NCBI GenBank assembly: GCA_051418075.1
Contig: JBPRGG010000056.1
Span: forward strand, 62,001 to 126,000
Direction of reading: 5' to 3'
Length of the DNA stretch: 64,000 nt
Source of the DNA: JBPRGG01 sp051418075
Lineage (GTDB): Bacteria; Bacteroidota; Bacteroidia; Cytophagales; Cyclobacteriaceae
The notes under the pieces were generated by a model. That model was not told where the DNA came from. It saw nothing but the letters and a program-made list of their open reading frames with translations, and searched no databases. Below, piece after piece: positions 42,299 through 50,647 of this stretch (positions are counted from its first letter, which is position 1; each line of letters opens with the position of its first letter). Made by a program: the position numbers and the translations under genes.

Positions 42299-43111
42299 AT
42301 GCGTTTTTTTGTCCAGTTTTATGCCGCAATTTTGGCTTACCAGTCGTCACTCAAAACTATTGACAGGCATAGCCTGTGGAGTAAAATCTGGAAACCGGTA
42401 ATTTTTTCTGGCCTGATAGCCATTCTGGTGGGCCTGCTGGCCTGGTCATCCTCCCAAAAAATCATTCACTGGGTGCTATCTGTTTGGCAGCTGGATAATT
42501 TTGATGCTTATTGGCAGTCATTTATCAGGATTGCCATCATATTTGGAGCCAGGGGTATCACATTGTTCCTGTTCCTCAAAATATATCGTTACCTGATTTT
42601 GATTTTATTGTTTCCATTCCTTATTGAGCTTTTCAAAACGTTCCTTCAAACCAAAATCAATGATCATGGATATTCTTTAAAAACACCTTTCCGAATTGCT
42701 TCCCAAAAAAGTATTCCGGTTATATTCAGAAACCTTCTTTATGAGCTTGGGTTAAGTATAGGTATAGTATTAATAGTTTTTTTGATTTCATGGATTTTAC
42801 CCCTTGCTCCTTTTATGCTAATGATCGTAGAAAGTTATTTTTGGGGAGCTGGTTTAACCGCCTTTAAACTTAATGTTGATCAGATTGGGCCGCAAGAAGG
42901 AAGTCAGTTTATATCCCAATATAAGGGGGCCATCCTGGGAAATGGTTTCATGTTCAATTTATTGCTATTAATACCTGTACTTGGTGTCCTTTTCGCCCCC
43001 ACTTTGGCGGTAGGTGCCTTGCATGAAACATTTATAGCACTGGAAAAAGAAGATAATCATGAGCATTCAATCAATCAATCCATACAACAATCAACTTTTA
43101 AAGGAGTATGA
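42299..43111 (+). CDS. EI24 domain membrane protein (CysZ-like fold)
   Basis: A 270-residue membrane protein of the EI24 family: FVQFYAAILAYQSSLKTIDRHSLWSKIWKPVIFSGLIA at the start (cut into FVQFYAAILAY and WSKIWKPVIFSGLI), helices near 33-50, 75-108, 148-185 and 214-245, and the family segment APFMLMIVESYFWGAG. E. coli CysZ of this family imports sulfate; most Bacteroidota members are uncharacterised. The last 53 nt overlap the start of the aldehyde dehydrogenase gene in another frame. It is 106 nt downstream of the sulfur cluster and might share its theme. Confidence 0.88.
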   Translation: MRFFVQFYAAILAYQSSLKTIDRHSLWSKIWKPVIFSGLIAILVGLLAWSSSQKIIHWVLSVWQLDNFDAYWQSFIRIAIIFGARGITLFLFLKIYRYLILILLFPFLIELFKTFLQTKINDHGYSLKTPFRIASQKSIPVIFRNLLYELGLSIGIVLIVFLISWILPLAPFMLMIVESYFWGAGLTAFKLNVDQIGPQEGSQFISQYKGAILGNGFMFNLLLLIPVLGVLFAPTLAVGALHETFIALEKEDNHEHSINQSIQQSTFKGV

Positions 43112-44423
43112 GCCATTAAATACAGATCAAATAAATGCTGCCATAGAGAAAGGACATCAGGCTTATCTTTCCTGGAAAAAAAATGACTTTGAAGTCAGAG
43201 CTGGACTTATGCAGCAAACTGCCCGTATTCTTAAAGAGCGAAAATCAGAGCTGGCTGAGCTGATCACTAAGGAGATGGGAAAAATTCGGGCAGAATCTGA
43301 GGCTGAAATTGAAAAGTGTGCCCTGGTTTGTCAATATTATGCTGAAAATGCTGCAAAGTTTCTAAAAGATGAACCTTTGCCCGTAGACGATGGGGAAGCT
43401 TTTATCGCCTATGATCCTATTGGCCTGGTATTAGCCGTAATGCCCTGGAATTTTCCCTTTTGGCAGGTATTTCGATTTGCCGCGCCTAATTTAATGGCCG
43501 GGAATGTAGGACTACTCAAGCATGCCTCCAATGTACCACAATGTGCTAAAGCCATTGAAGAGGTCTTTATTCAGGCTGGCTTTCCTGAAGGGATATTTCA
43601 GTCTTTGATGATTGGTTCTTCTGAGGTAAATGAGGTCATTGACCACCCGCTGGTAAAGGCTGTAACCCTTACTGGCAGTGATGTGGCAGGTAAGAAAGTA
43701 GCAGAAAGAGCCGGACACAATCTAAAAAAGACAGTACTGGAACTGGGAGGCAGCGATCCTTTCATTGTTTTAGCTGATGCAGATCTGGAAAAGGCGGCCC
43801 AAACAGCTGTAAAAGCACGTATGATCAATTGTGGTCAAAGTTGTATAGCTGCAAAAAGATTCATTATAGAAAAAGCTGTTTCTGATCAGTTTCATAATCT
43901 TTTCAAGCAGAAAATGCAAAACCTTAAACCAGGTAATCCACTGGATGAGGGAGTAGATTACGGCCCCATGGCCCGCCGGGACCTGGCCAATCAGTTGTCC
44001 GAGCAGGTACATCATTCAATAGATATGGGAGCTGAATTAATATTGGGGGATGGGAAACCTGAGGCGGAGGGAAACTTTTTTCACCCTGCCATCATCACCA
44101 ATATCAAACCAGGCATGCCAGCCTATCAGGAAGAGCTGTTTGGTCCTGTAGCTATAACTTTTGTAGCTGATGGTGCCGAAGATGCTGTTCAAATCGCCAA
44201 CAGCTCTCCTTTTGGTTTAGGTGCAGCAGTCTGGAGCAAAGACACAGATAAAGCCAAAAGGCTGGCCCGAAAAATTGAATCAGGCAATGTATTTATTAAT
44301 GGTATGGTGGCTTCAAATCCTAAAACACCTTTTGGAGGAGTGAAAATATCAGGCTATGGCAGAGAGCTTTCCTATATGGGTATCAGGGAGTTTATGAACA
44401 TAAAAACCGTTTGGCTGAAATAA
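43059..44423 (+). CDS. NAD(P)-dependent succinate-semialdehyde dehydrogenase-type enzyme
   Basis: A 454-residue aldehyde dehydrogenase. The start MSIQSINPYNNQLLKEYEPL is typical of the GabD/Sad group, and the body has GLVLAVMPWNFPFWQVFRF, KTVLELGGSDPFIVLADADL (catalytic base Glu near 228), the active-site cysteine region NCGQSCIAAKRF (Cys near 262) and EELFGPVAITF, FGGVKISGYGREL. It oxidises succinate semialdehyde or similar aldehydes to acids. The start lies 53 nt inside the EI24 gene. The length fits the short GabD group, so no later start is needed. Confidence 0.93.
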   Translation: MSIQSINPYNNQLLKEYEPLNTDQINAAIEKGHQAYLSWKKNDFEVRAGLMQQTARILKERKSELAELITKEMGKIRAESEAEIEKCALVCQYYAENAAKFLKDEPLPVDDGEAFIAYDPIGLVLAVMPWNFPFWQVFRFAAPNLMAGNVGLLKHASNVPQCAKAIEEVFIQAGFPEGIFQSLMIGSSEVNEVIDHPLVKAVTLTGSDVAGKKVAERAGHNLKKTVLELGGSDPFIVLADADLEKAAQTAVKARMINCGQSCIAAKRFIIEKAVSDQFHNLFKQKMQNLKPGNPLDEGVDYGPMARRDLANQLSEQVHHSIDMGAELILGDGKPEAEGNFFHPAIITNIKPGMPAYQEELFGPVAITFVADGAEDAVQIANSSPFGLGAAVWSKDTDKAKRLARKIESGNVFINGMVASNPKTPFGGVKISGYGRELSYMGIREFMNIKTVWLK

Positions 44424-44439
44424 GTTTCCTAACAAGGGT

Positions 44440-44470
44440 CAAATATTTTTAAAATACAGGAAAATATTTG
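44440..44470 (+). terminator. Stem-loop after the aldehyde dehydrogenase gene
   Basis: CAAATATTTT (44440-44449) and AAAATATTTG (44461-44470) pair perfectly around an 11-nt loop. It is AT-rich and lacks a following T run, so it is a weak terminator or stabilising hairpin. Confidence 0.5.
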
Positions 44471-44562
44471 GCTTAAGACTTTTAAATACAGTGATTTATT
44501 CATTATTTTACAGGTTCCTTTCGCGAGGAATATGTAAAATTTGAATATGGGTGTTCGCTGCT

Positions 44563-47500
44563 ATGAAGCTTAGATTATTATTTGGGGTTGCTTTTTGGAT
44601 ATTCATTACCAGATTTTCTTTTTCACAACATTTTGTGTTTAAAAATTATGCGGTTGAAGATGGAATAGCCCAGTCAAATGCCAATGATATTATACAGGAT
44701 GTGGATGGATATATCTGGTTTGCTACCCAGAAAGGAGTATGCCGTTTTGACGGCCAGCAATTTACCACCTTATCGGAAAAAGAAGGTCTGATCAGTAATA
44801 TAGTTTTGTCTCTTTTTCAGGATAGCCAGGGAAATATGTGGTTTGGCACCCGTTTTGGTCTGTCCAAAATGGAAAATAACCAATTTACAAATTTTGATCA
44901 GGAAAGTGGATTACCCCATACCCTGGTTTATCATATCAACGAAGACCAACAGGGAAATATCTGGTTGGCTACCCGAAATGGCCCCTGCTATTACGATAAA
45001 GATGGTTGGCACTCTATTGATCTGAACCTGAGAACCAATGTCATTTTTATTGATGAAAACAATGATGTATGGCTTGGCACCTCAAAAGGCCTTTATATTT
45101 ATCATGAAAATGGTTTTTTGGAAAAATTCAATTTGCTGGAAGATAAATTTGTCACTGATATCATCAAAGATTCTCAGGGTAAAATGTGGTTTTCTACCAG
45201 CAAAGGAGCATTTAGTTATTTTAATGAACAGATCTTTTCTTTCTATGTCGAAAATGGATTACCGGCAGATAATATAGAAGATATGCTGCTGGACTCCAAG
45301 GGCAATATCTGGTTTGCCACCGACGGAAAAGGCATCAGTAAATTCAATGGTCTTGACTTCCAGCATTATAACCAACAGAATGGCCTGTTTAATACTTCTG
45401 TATTTGTACTCTATGAAGATATGGAGTCCAATATCTGGATTGGGGGCAGAAATGGGGTCACCATATTTAACCAGCGCATACCCTTCGTTCACTACCAGAT
45501 TGATGAAAACCTGAAGGAGGGTGATTTCTTCGGGATGTTGGAAGATAAAAACGGCAATTACTGGTTTACTACCTACGGAGATGGTATTTTAAAATATGAT
45601 GGCCATACCTTTACCCATTTTACCGAAGATACTGGCCTACCAGACAATAGGTTCTTTTCTGCCCTGGAAGATCATGAGGGTAACCTTTGGTTTTCTTCGG
45701 CTGGCTCTGGAGTAATTAAATACGATGGTACCAGATTTGAAAAATATGGGTACGAAAAAGGTTTTGGCAATTACCGGGTATTTAAGATCATACAGGACCG
45801 TTATCAAAACTTTTGGATGGCCACCCAGGGGAACGGCGTACTAAGATATGATGGCCATGAATTTCAGAAAATTAATCCGGAAAATCAGATTCCCAATGAT
45901 GTGATCATTGATGTATATGAGGATTCAAAAGGCTATATATGGTTGGCTTCTGTGGGAAATGGAGTGTATAAGCTCCAAAATCAGGCTGATAGTATTCAGG
46001 GACCCGTGGTCAATTTCAATAAAGAACTGGGGCTGAAGTCTTCTTTTGTTCGTTGTATCACTGAAGACAAAAATGGTAATATTTGGTTAGGAAGCGCTTC
46101 TAATGGGGTGATCAAGGTAATAGAAGAAAAAGACACCGTAAATTTCAGTTATCTGGGTGAAAAAGATGGTTTAAAATCTGATAATATCTACCAGTTGAAA
46201 TTTGACCGGAATAATAATTTATGGGTTGGATCAGAAAAAGGACTGGACCGGCTTATTATCGATCAGGAAAACAACCTGATATCAGTTAAGAATTATCAAC
46301 GGCAACAGGGATTTGTTGGAGTAGAAACCACACTTAATGGTGTCTTGGAAGATTCCCGGGGTAATCTATGGTTTGGTACAGTATCCGGGATCACCAAATA
46401 CATGCCTGATTATGATGTCACCAATAAGGTTACCCCCAAAACACACATTAAAGGCATCAAATTATTTTACCAGGATGAAGACCTGAGCCCATATTGCGAC
46501 AGCCTTAATGAAAAAAGTATGCCGGTCAATTTCGACCTCCCCTACTACAAAGACCATATTACATTTGAATTTATTGGCATTTCACTCAGTAATCCGGACG
46601 AAGTACGTTATCAGTTTATGCTGGAAGGGCTGGATAAAAGCTGGTCACCTGTAAATGCAAAAAATGAAGCCGTTTATACCAATGTTCCTCCGGGTAAATA
46701 TACCTTTAAGGTGAAGGCTTGTAATGATGATGGCATCTGGAATGAAGAACCGGTAGTATTATCCTTTATGATCAGCCCGCCGGTATGGAAAGAACCCTGG
46801 TTTATCATCATAGGAGTGGTTGGTTTTGTTAGTGCAGGTTTCGGAGCAGTGAAATGGCGGTTTCATGAATTAAAGGAAGCCAAAACCAGACTGGAATTCA
46901 AAGTAGAGCAACGGACAGCTGAGATTACCCAGCAAAAAGAAGAAATCAGCCGGCAAAAAGAAGCTATTGAGATCATCAAAGAAGAAATTGAACAAAAAAA
47001 CAGAGCCCTGGAATTACAAAATATTGAAATTGCCTCTCAAAGAGACATTTTAAAGATCCAGAAGACAGAAATCGAAAATAAAAACCTGGATATTACAGCC
47101 AGCATAGCCTATGCCAAAAGGATCCAGCATTCCATGCTGCCCCAATTTAAAAGGATAAGAAGTGAGTTTCAGGAATTGTTTATCCTGTTCAAACCTAAAG
47201 CCATTGTTAGCGGTGATTTTTACTGGTTTTCCAAAAAAGATGACAAATTGATAGTGGCTGCTATAGATTGTACAGGACATGGGGTTCCCGGAGCTTTCAT
47301 GGCCATGGTGGGAGACTCTTTGCTCAGCCAGATCATCAATATGGGCAATGTACTGGAACCGGACGAGGTGCTTAATCGCCTGCACGTGGGCGTGCAAAAT
47401 GTGCTGAACCAGGATAATAATGGTAATACAGATGGAATGGATATTGCCCTTGTAGTAATTGACAAAAAGGAAAGAACCGTTAAGTACGCCGGGGCCAAAA

Positions 47501-47841
47501 ACCCTCTGGTATACATACAGGATGATAACCTTCATTTTATAAAAGGAGACCGACAGCCAATCGGGGCTAATTTAAATGGCAAACGACACGCCTACGGCAA
47601 ACATCAGATCAGCCTGGCCCCTGATTCTACCTTCTACATATTTACCGATGGATATCAGGATCAGTTCGGTGGTAAAGATGATAAAAAATTCATGATAAAA
47701 CGGTTTAAAAATCTGCTGTTTGATATACATAAACTTCCCCTGGACCAACAAAAACATAAACTGGATCAAACCATAGAAGACTGGAAAGATGGCCGCGAGC
47801 AAATAGATGATGTATTGGTAATTGGCTTTAAGATACCCTAA
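44563..47841 (+). CDS. Two-component-regulator-propeller sensor fused to SpoIIE phosphatase
   Basis: A 1092-residue membrane sensor (starting at ATG 44563; a GTG 4 codons earlier is also possible). It has a signal peptide (MKLRLLFGVAFWIFITRFSFSQ), then about fourteen reg_prop repeats (each near GNIWFATxxGVxKFDG) forming one or two beta-propellers to residue 620, a Y_Y_Y domain (RYQFMLEGLDKSWSPV, PPGKYTFKVKACN), one membrane helix near 742-765, a coiled coil (770-850, for example KEEISRQKEAIEIIKEEI) and a C-terminal SpoIIE/PP2C domain with FKPKAIVSGDFYWFSKK, DCTGHGVPGAFMAMVGDSLL and the terminal DDVLVIGFKIP. Ligand binding outside is therefore coupled to Ser/Thr phosphatase activity inside, probably acting on an anti-anti-sigma type partner not in the window. 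Confidence 0.95.
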   Translation: MKLRLLFGVAFWIFITRFSFSQHFVFKNYAVEDGIAQSNANDIIQDVDGYIWFATQKGVCRFDGQQFTTLSEKEGLISNIVLSLFQDSQGNMWFGTRFGLSKMENNQFTNFDQESGLPHTLVYHINEDQQGNIWLATRNGPCYYDKDGWHSIDLNLRTNVIFIDENNDVWLGTSKGLYIYHENGFLEKFNLLEDKFVTDIIKDSQGKMWFSTSKGAFSYFNEQIFSFYVENGLPADNIEDMLLDSKGNIWFATDGKGISKFNGLDFQHYNQQNGLFNTSVFVLYEDMESNIWIGGRNGVTIFNQRIPFVHYQIDENLKEGDFFGMLEDKNGNYWFTTYGDGILKYDGHTFTHFTEDTGLPDNRFFSALEDHEGNLWFSSAGSGVIKYDGTRFEKYGYEKGFGNYRVFKIIQDRYQNFWMATQGNGVLRYDGHEFQKINPENQIPNDVIIDVYEDSKGYIWLASVGNGVYKLQNQADSIQGPVVNFNKELGLKSSFVRCITEDKNGNIWLGSASNGVIKVIEEKDTVNFSYLGEKDGLKSDNIYQLKFDRNNNLWVGSEKGLDRLIIDQENNLISVKNYQRQQGFVGVETTLNGVLEDSRGNLWFGTVSGITKYMPDYDVTNKVTPKTHIKGIKLFYQDEDLSPYCDSLNEKSMPVNFDLPYYKDHITFEFIGISLSNPDEVRYQFMLEGLDKSWSPVNAKNEAVYTNVPPGKYTFKVKACNDDGIWNEEPVVLSFMISPPVWKEPWFIIIGVVGFVSAGFGAVKWRFHELKEAKTRLEFKVEQRTAEITQQKEEISRQKEAIEIIKEEIEQKNRALELQNIEIASQRDILKIQKTEIENKNLDITASIAYAKRIQHSMLPQFKRIRSEFQELFILFKPKAIVSGDFYWFSKKDDKLIVAAIDCTGHGVPGAFMAMVGDSLLSQIINMGNVLEPDEVLNRLHVGVQNVLNQDNNGNTDGMDIALVVIDKKERTVKYAGAKNPLVYIQDDNLHFIKGDRQPIGANLNGKRHAYGKHQISLAPDSTFYIFTDGYQDQFGGKDDKKFMIKRFKNLLFDIHKLPLDQQKHKLDQTIEDWKDGREQIDDVLVIGFKIP

Positions 47842-47905
47842 GCCTTAACACTAGGCCTTTCTTCTGGTTAATTATTACAGTCACCTTAATAAATTTTTCT
47901 ATTTT

Positions 47906-48400
47906 ATGAAAGCTTTTATTTTTTCAATTATTCTGGTCGTCTTCATTACAGTAGGAATTAGTTGCTCGGATAATCAAAAAGAAGAACTAAAACAGGAAAT
48001 TACTGCAACCCTGGAAAGAGCTGTCAATGAACAACAAGCTTTTCTGCGGGCACAGGATAGCCTGAAAGCCACTGTTACATCCTGGAAAGAAGAACATGAG
48101 GTGTTTTCGGAAGACTCTATTGAACTGGAAGAAAAACACCAGGCATTAGAGGAGGAGCACCTGGAACTGGTAGATGAACATGCCAGGCTGGTACAAAATT
48201 TTTCTCAGGTGATCCAACAACTGGAACAACTTCTTGATCAATCCATAAATGATCCGGCCCAGGTAGAGGAACAACTTAACCAACTTCGTGCTGACATTTC
48301 AAGTAGTGTCACTGAACATAAAGATATCATGGCCCTCAACCAGGAGCTGGAAAATCAACATGAACTCATGCTGTACGGTCAAAGAATTGATGTACATTAG
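47906..48400 (+). CDS. Coiled-coil lipoprotein of unknown function
   Basis: A 164-residue predicted lipoprotein: signal MKAFIFSIILVVFITVGISC with Cys20. The remainder is almost entirely charged helix with heptad patterns (EEKHQALEEEHLELVDEHARLV, split here as EEKHQALEEEHLEL and VDEHARLVQNF) and no domain known to me. It follows the SpoIIE sensor by 64 nt and precedes the kinase gene by 21 nt. It may be anchored to the outer or inner membrane and act as a spacer or scaffold. Confidence 0.75.
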   Translation: MKAFIFSIILVVFITVGISCSDNQKEELKQEITATLERAVNEQQAFLRAQDSLKATVTSWKEEHEVFSEDSIELEEKHQALEEEHLELVDEHARLVQNFSQVIQQLEQLLDQSINDPAQVEEQLNQLRADISSSVTEHKDIMALNQELENQHELMLYGQRIDVH

Positions 48401-48421
48401 TTTTTATGATTTTTTATCACC

Positions 48422-48910
48422 ATGATAATTGCCTTCCATGGCCTTCCCGGCACGGGTAAATCTTTCTATGCCCGACACCTGGCTGATTACTTAGGCTGGT
48501 TACGACTGGATAGTGATCAAATACGGCATTCTATGAACCTCAAGGGCCAGTATAACGAACAGGCAAAATACCAGGTTTATCAGCGATTAGTGAGCATAGC
48601 CCTGCAATCTGAACCCTGTATAATTGATGCATCATTTTTAAAAAAAACCTACAGAGATCTGTTGCTAAACCAGGCCTGCCATGATCGGGTTATAATTATA
48701 GAAGTAAAAGCCTCAGATCAAACTGTAAAAAAGAGGATCGACAAGGATAGGAAATATTCAGAGGCAGGTTATGAGGTATTTCTACAACTTAAAAAAGATG
48801 TTGATCCGCTGGTGTATCCTCACTTGGTGATTTACAATGAGAAACATTCAGATATCAGGGAAAATATGAATATTATAATGGCATACTTGGATCAACCATA
48901 TGGATCATGA
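48422..48910 (+). CDS. P-loop kinase-like protein (COG0645-type)
   Basis: A 162-residue P-loop protein of the AAA_33/zeta-toxin-like kinase group: Walker A GLPGTGKSFYARHLA at 6-20, then WLRLDSDQIRHSMN, SEPCIIDASFLKKTYRDLL and VIIIEVKASDQTVKKRID. In many bacteria this domain is fused C-terminal to a COG2187 phosphotransferase in one polypeptide of about 500 residues. Here it stands alone, first in order, and its stop overlaps the phosphotransferase start by 11 nt. Together they probably phosphorylate a shared small substrate of unknown identity. Confidence 0.85.
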   Translation: MIIAFHGLPGTGKSFYARHLADYLGWLRLDSDQIRHSMNLKGQYNEQAKYQVYQRLVSIALQSEPCIIDASFLKKTYRDLLLNQACHDRVIIIEVKASDQTVKKRIDKDRKYSEAGYEVFLQLKKDVDPLVYPHLVIYNEKHSDIRENMNIIMAYLDQPYGS

Positions 48911-49889
48911 ACAGGTAAAAAAACTGGTAAGGAACTTGGAAGGAGCTACTGAATGGAAAGAAACCCATATCAGCTGGATCATATTTACCCGGGAAGAGGT
49001 CCTGAAGATCAAAAAACCGGTAAAACTATCATTTCTTGATTATTCCAGTCCGGAAAAAAGACTATTTTACTGCCAAAAGGAGTTGGAGTTGAACAAAAGA
49101 ACAGCTCCAGATCTTTATCTGGGGATTTCAGCGATTATTGCCCCTTCTGCGGAAAAACTAGCCCTTGCCCCGGATACACCAAAGGAAAAAGCCCTTGATT
49201 ATGCAGTGGTTATGAACAAAGTACCTGATGAAAAGCGTATGGATAAACTGCTGAAAAGTAGCTTTATCGATGTGATTGATATAGAAGAGCTTGCTGCAGC
49301 AATCGCCTCATTTCATCAGAAAACAATTCCTGTTCAGAAAGAAATAAGTGCCTCAATCCTGAATCAGCAATATGAAGACCTTCAGCAGATATTTCCCTTT
49401 ATTGAGCAACTTATGCAACCGGAAGCACTTAAGATTTCGGGCCAATCGCTGCATAAAGCCCGCACATTTATTAAAAATCATATTGAACTGATCAGGGGAA
49501 GAATGGAGTCCGGTTATTTCCGGGATTGCCACGGCGATTTACACACCGAAAATATATTTATCCTTCCGCATCCACTGATCTTTGATTGTTTAGAGTACAA
49601 TGATGAGTTCAGGCAGATTGACTTGCTGGATGAACTGGCATTTTTGTGCATGGACCTGGAATTTTATGAAAGATATGATCTTTCGGAAGTGCTTTTTACC
49701 AGGTATATGAAAAAAATGAAGTTTCAGTTGGATCAAACATTGCTGACCTTGTTCAATTATTACAAAAGCTACAGAGCTAATATAAGAGCAAAAGTACTCA
49801 GTCTAAAAAAAGAACCACTCACCCCGGCTAAAAAAAGACTCATATTCCGGTACCTGAAGCTGATGCAAAGTTATTTAGATGAGATTTAA
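48900..49889 (+). CDS. APH-fold phosphotransferase (COG2187-type)
   Basis: A 329-residue kinase-fold protein. It shows ISWIIFTREEVLKIKKPVKL (ATP-binding lysine), SFLDYSSPEKRLFYCQKELELN, the catalytic loop FRDCHGDLHTENIFIL near 202-217 and the metal-binding FDCLEYNDEFRQIDLLDELAFLCMDLEF (cut here: FDCLEYNDEFRQIDLLDE). This matches the aminoglycoside-phosphotransferase-like half of COG2187/COG0645 bifunctional proteins. It is translationally coupled to the P-loop kinase gene before it. Antibiotic resistance is not implied; the natural substrate is unknown. Confidence 0.85.
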   Translation: MDHEQVKKLVRNLEGATEWKETHISWIIFTREEVLKIKKPVKLSFLDYSSPEKRLFYCQKELELNKRTAPDLYLGISAIIAPSAEKLALAPDTPKEKALDYAVVMNKVPDEKRMDKLLKSSFIDVIDIEELAAAIASFHQKTIPVQKEISASILNQQYEDLQQIFPFIEQLMQPEALKISGQSLHKARTFIKNHIELIRGRMESGYFRDCHGDLHTENIFILPHPLIFDCLEYNDEFRQIDLLDELAFLCMDLEFYERYDLSEVLFTRYMKKMKFQLDQTLLTLFNYYKSYRANIRAKVLSLKKEPLTPAKKRLIFRYLKLMQSYLDEI

Positions 49890-50105
49890 TAAATATACCC
49901 TGATGAGTTTCACCAATAATCAGGCAGACTCCACTTAAAAGCATATTATCCAATGATCTCAAACAGTGATATCTAACATTGCAAAATGTGACATATCTCA
50001 TTTTTTAACCAAATTTTCTTGTATATTTTTATCGCCCGAAAGTAATCAATACGCCTGATTATCATTCTATTAATTATCTTAAGATACTAATTATAACAAG
50101 CAGGG

Positions 50106-50645
50106 ATGCGCATAAAAAGAGTAATACAGAGCAATGGGAATCACCAGTCGGAGGAAAAGACCGTAGATCTAACCCTGATCGATCCATTGCTGGAAAAATA
50201 CAAGAATAAGAAAGGAAATATGATCCCCATTTTACAGGGTGTTCAAAATATTTATGGTTACCTTCCCAGAGAAGCCTTTACCAGAATTTCCCGTCACACT
50301 GGTCTGAAACTAAATGAAATGTATGGCGTGGCCACTTTCTATGCCCAATTCCGGCTAAAACCAGTAGGTAAACATGTGATAAAAGTTTGTCACGGCACGG
50401 CCTGTCACGTTCAGAATGCTACCGCAATTACCACTTCCCTGGAAGAAGCCCTTCGTATTCAAGATGGAGAAACCAGCCAGGATGGATTATTTACCCTGGA
50501 ATCTGTAGCCTGTCTGGGCTGCTGTTCGCTGGCTCCGGTCATGATGATCGGTGATGACACATATGGTAAACTGACCGGAAAAAATGCTGCCAAAGTGGTA
50601 CAAGACATGGCAAAAAATGAACAATTGATAAACCAGGATAAATAA
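50106..50645 (+). CDS. NuoE-like 2Fe-2S subunit (StnA/HydC-type)
   Basis: A 179-residue thioredoxin-like ferredoxin subunit. The N-terminus is charged; then LIDPLLEKYKNKKGNMIPILQGVQ and GYLPREAFTRIS, and four cluster ligands in KVCHGTACHVQNA and VACLGCCSLAPVMMIGDDTYGKLT. It holds the first 2Fe-2S cluster next to the NADH-oxidising subunit. It is only 2 nt from the NuoF-like gene and part of the three-gene unit 50106-56142. On its own it could belong to any NAD-linked complex; the fused third subunit makes the transhydrogenase type most likely. Confidence 0.93.
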   Translation: MRIKRVIQSNGNHQSEEKTVDLTLIDPLLEKYKNKKGNMIPILQGVQNIYGYLPREAFTRISRHTGLKLNEMYGVATFYAQFRLKPVGKHVIKVCHGTACHVQNATAITTSLEEALRIQDGETSQDGLFTLESVACLGCCSLAPVMMIGDDTYGKLTGKNAAKVVQDMAKNEQLINQDK

Positions 50646-50647
50646 TT

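Noticed and set aside
48422..48910. Zeta-type toxin of a toxin-antitoxin system
   Set aside because: The fold is related, but the overlapping partner is an APH-type phosphotransferase rather than an antitoxin, which matches the COG0645/COG2187 pair.
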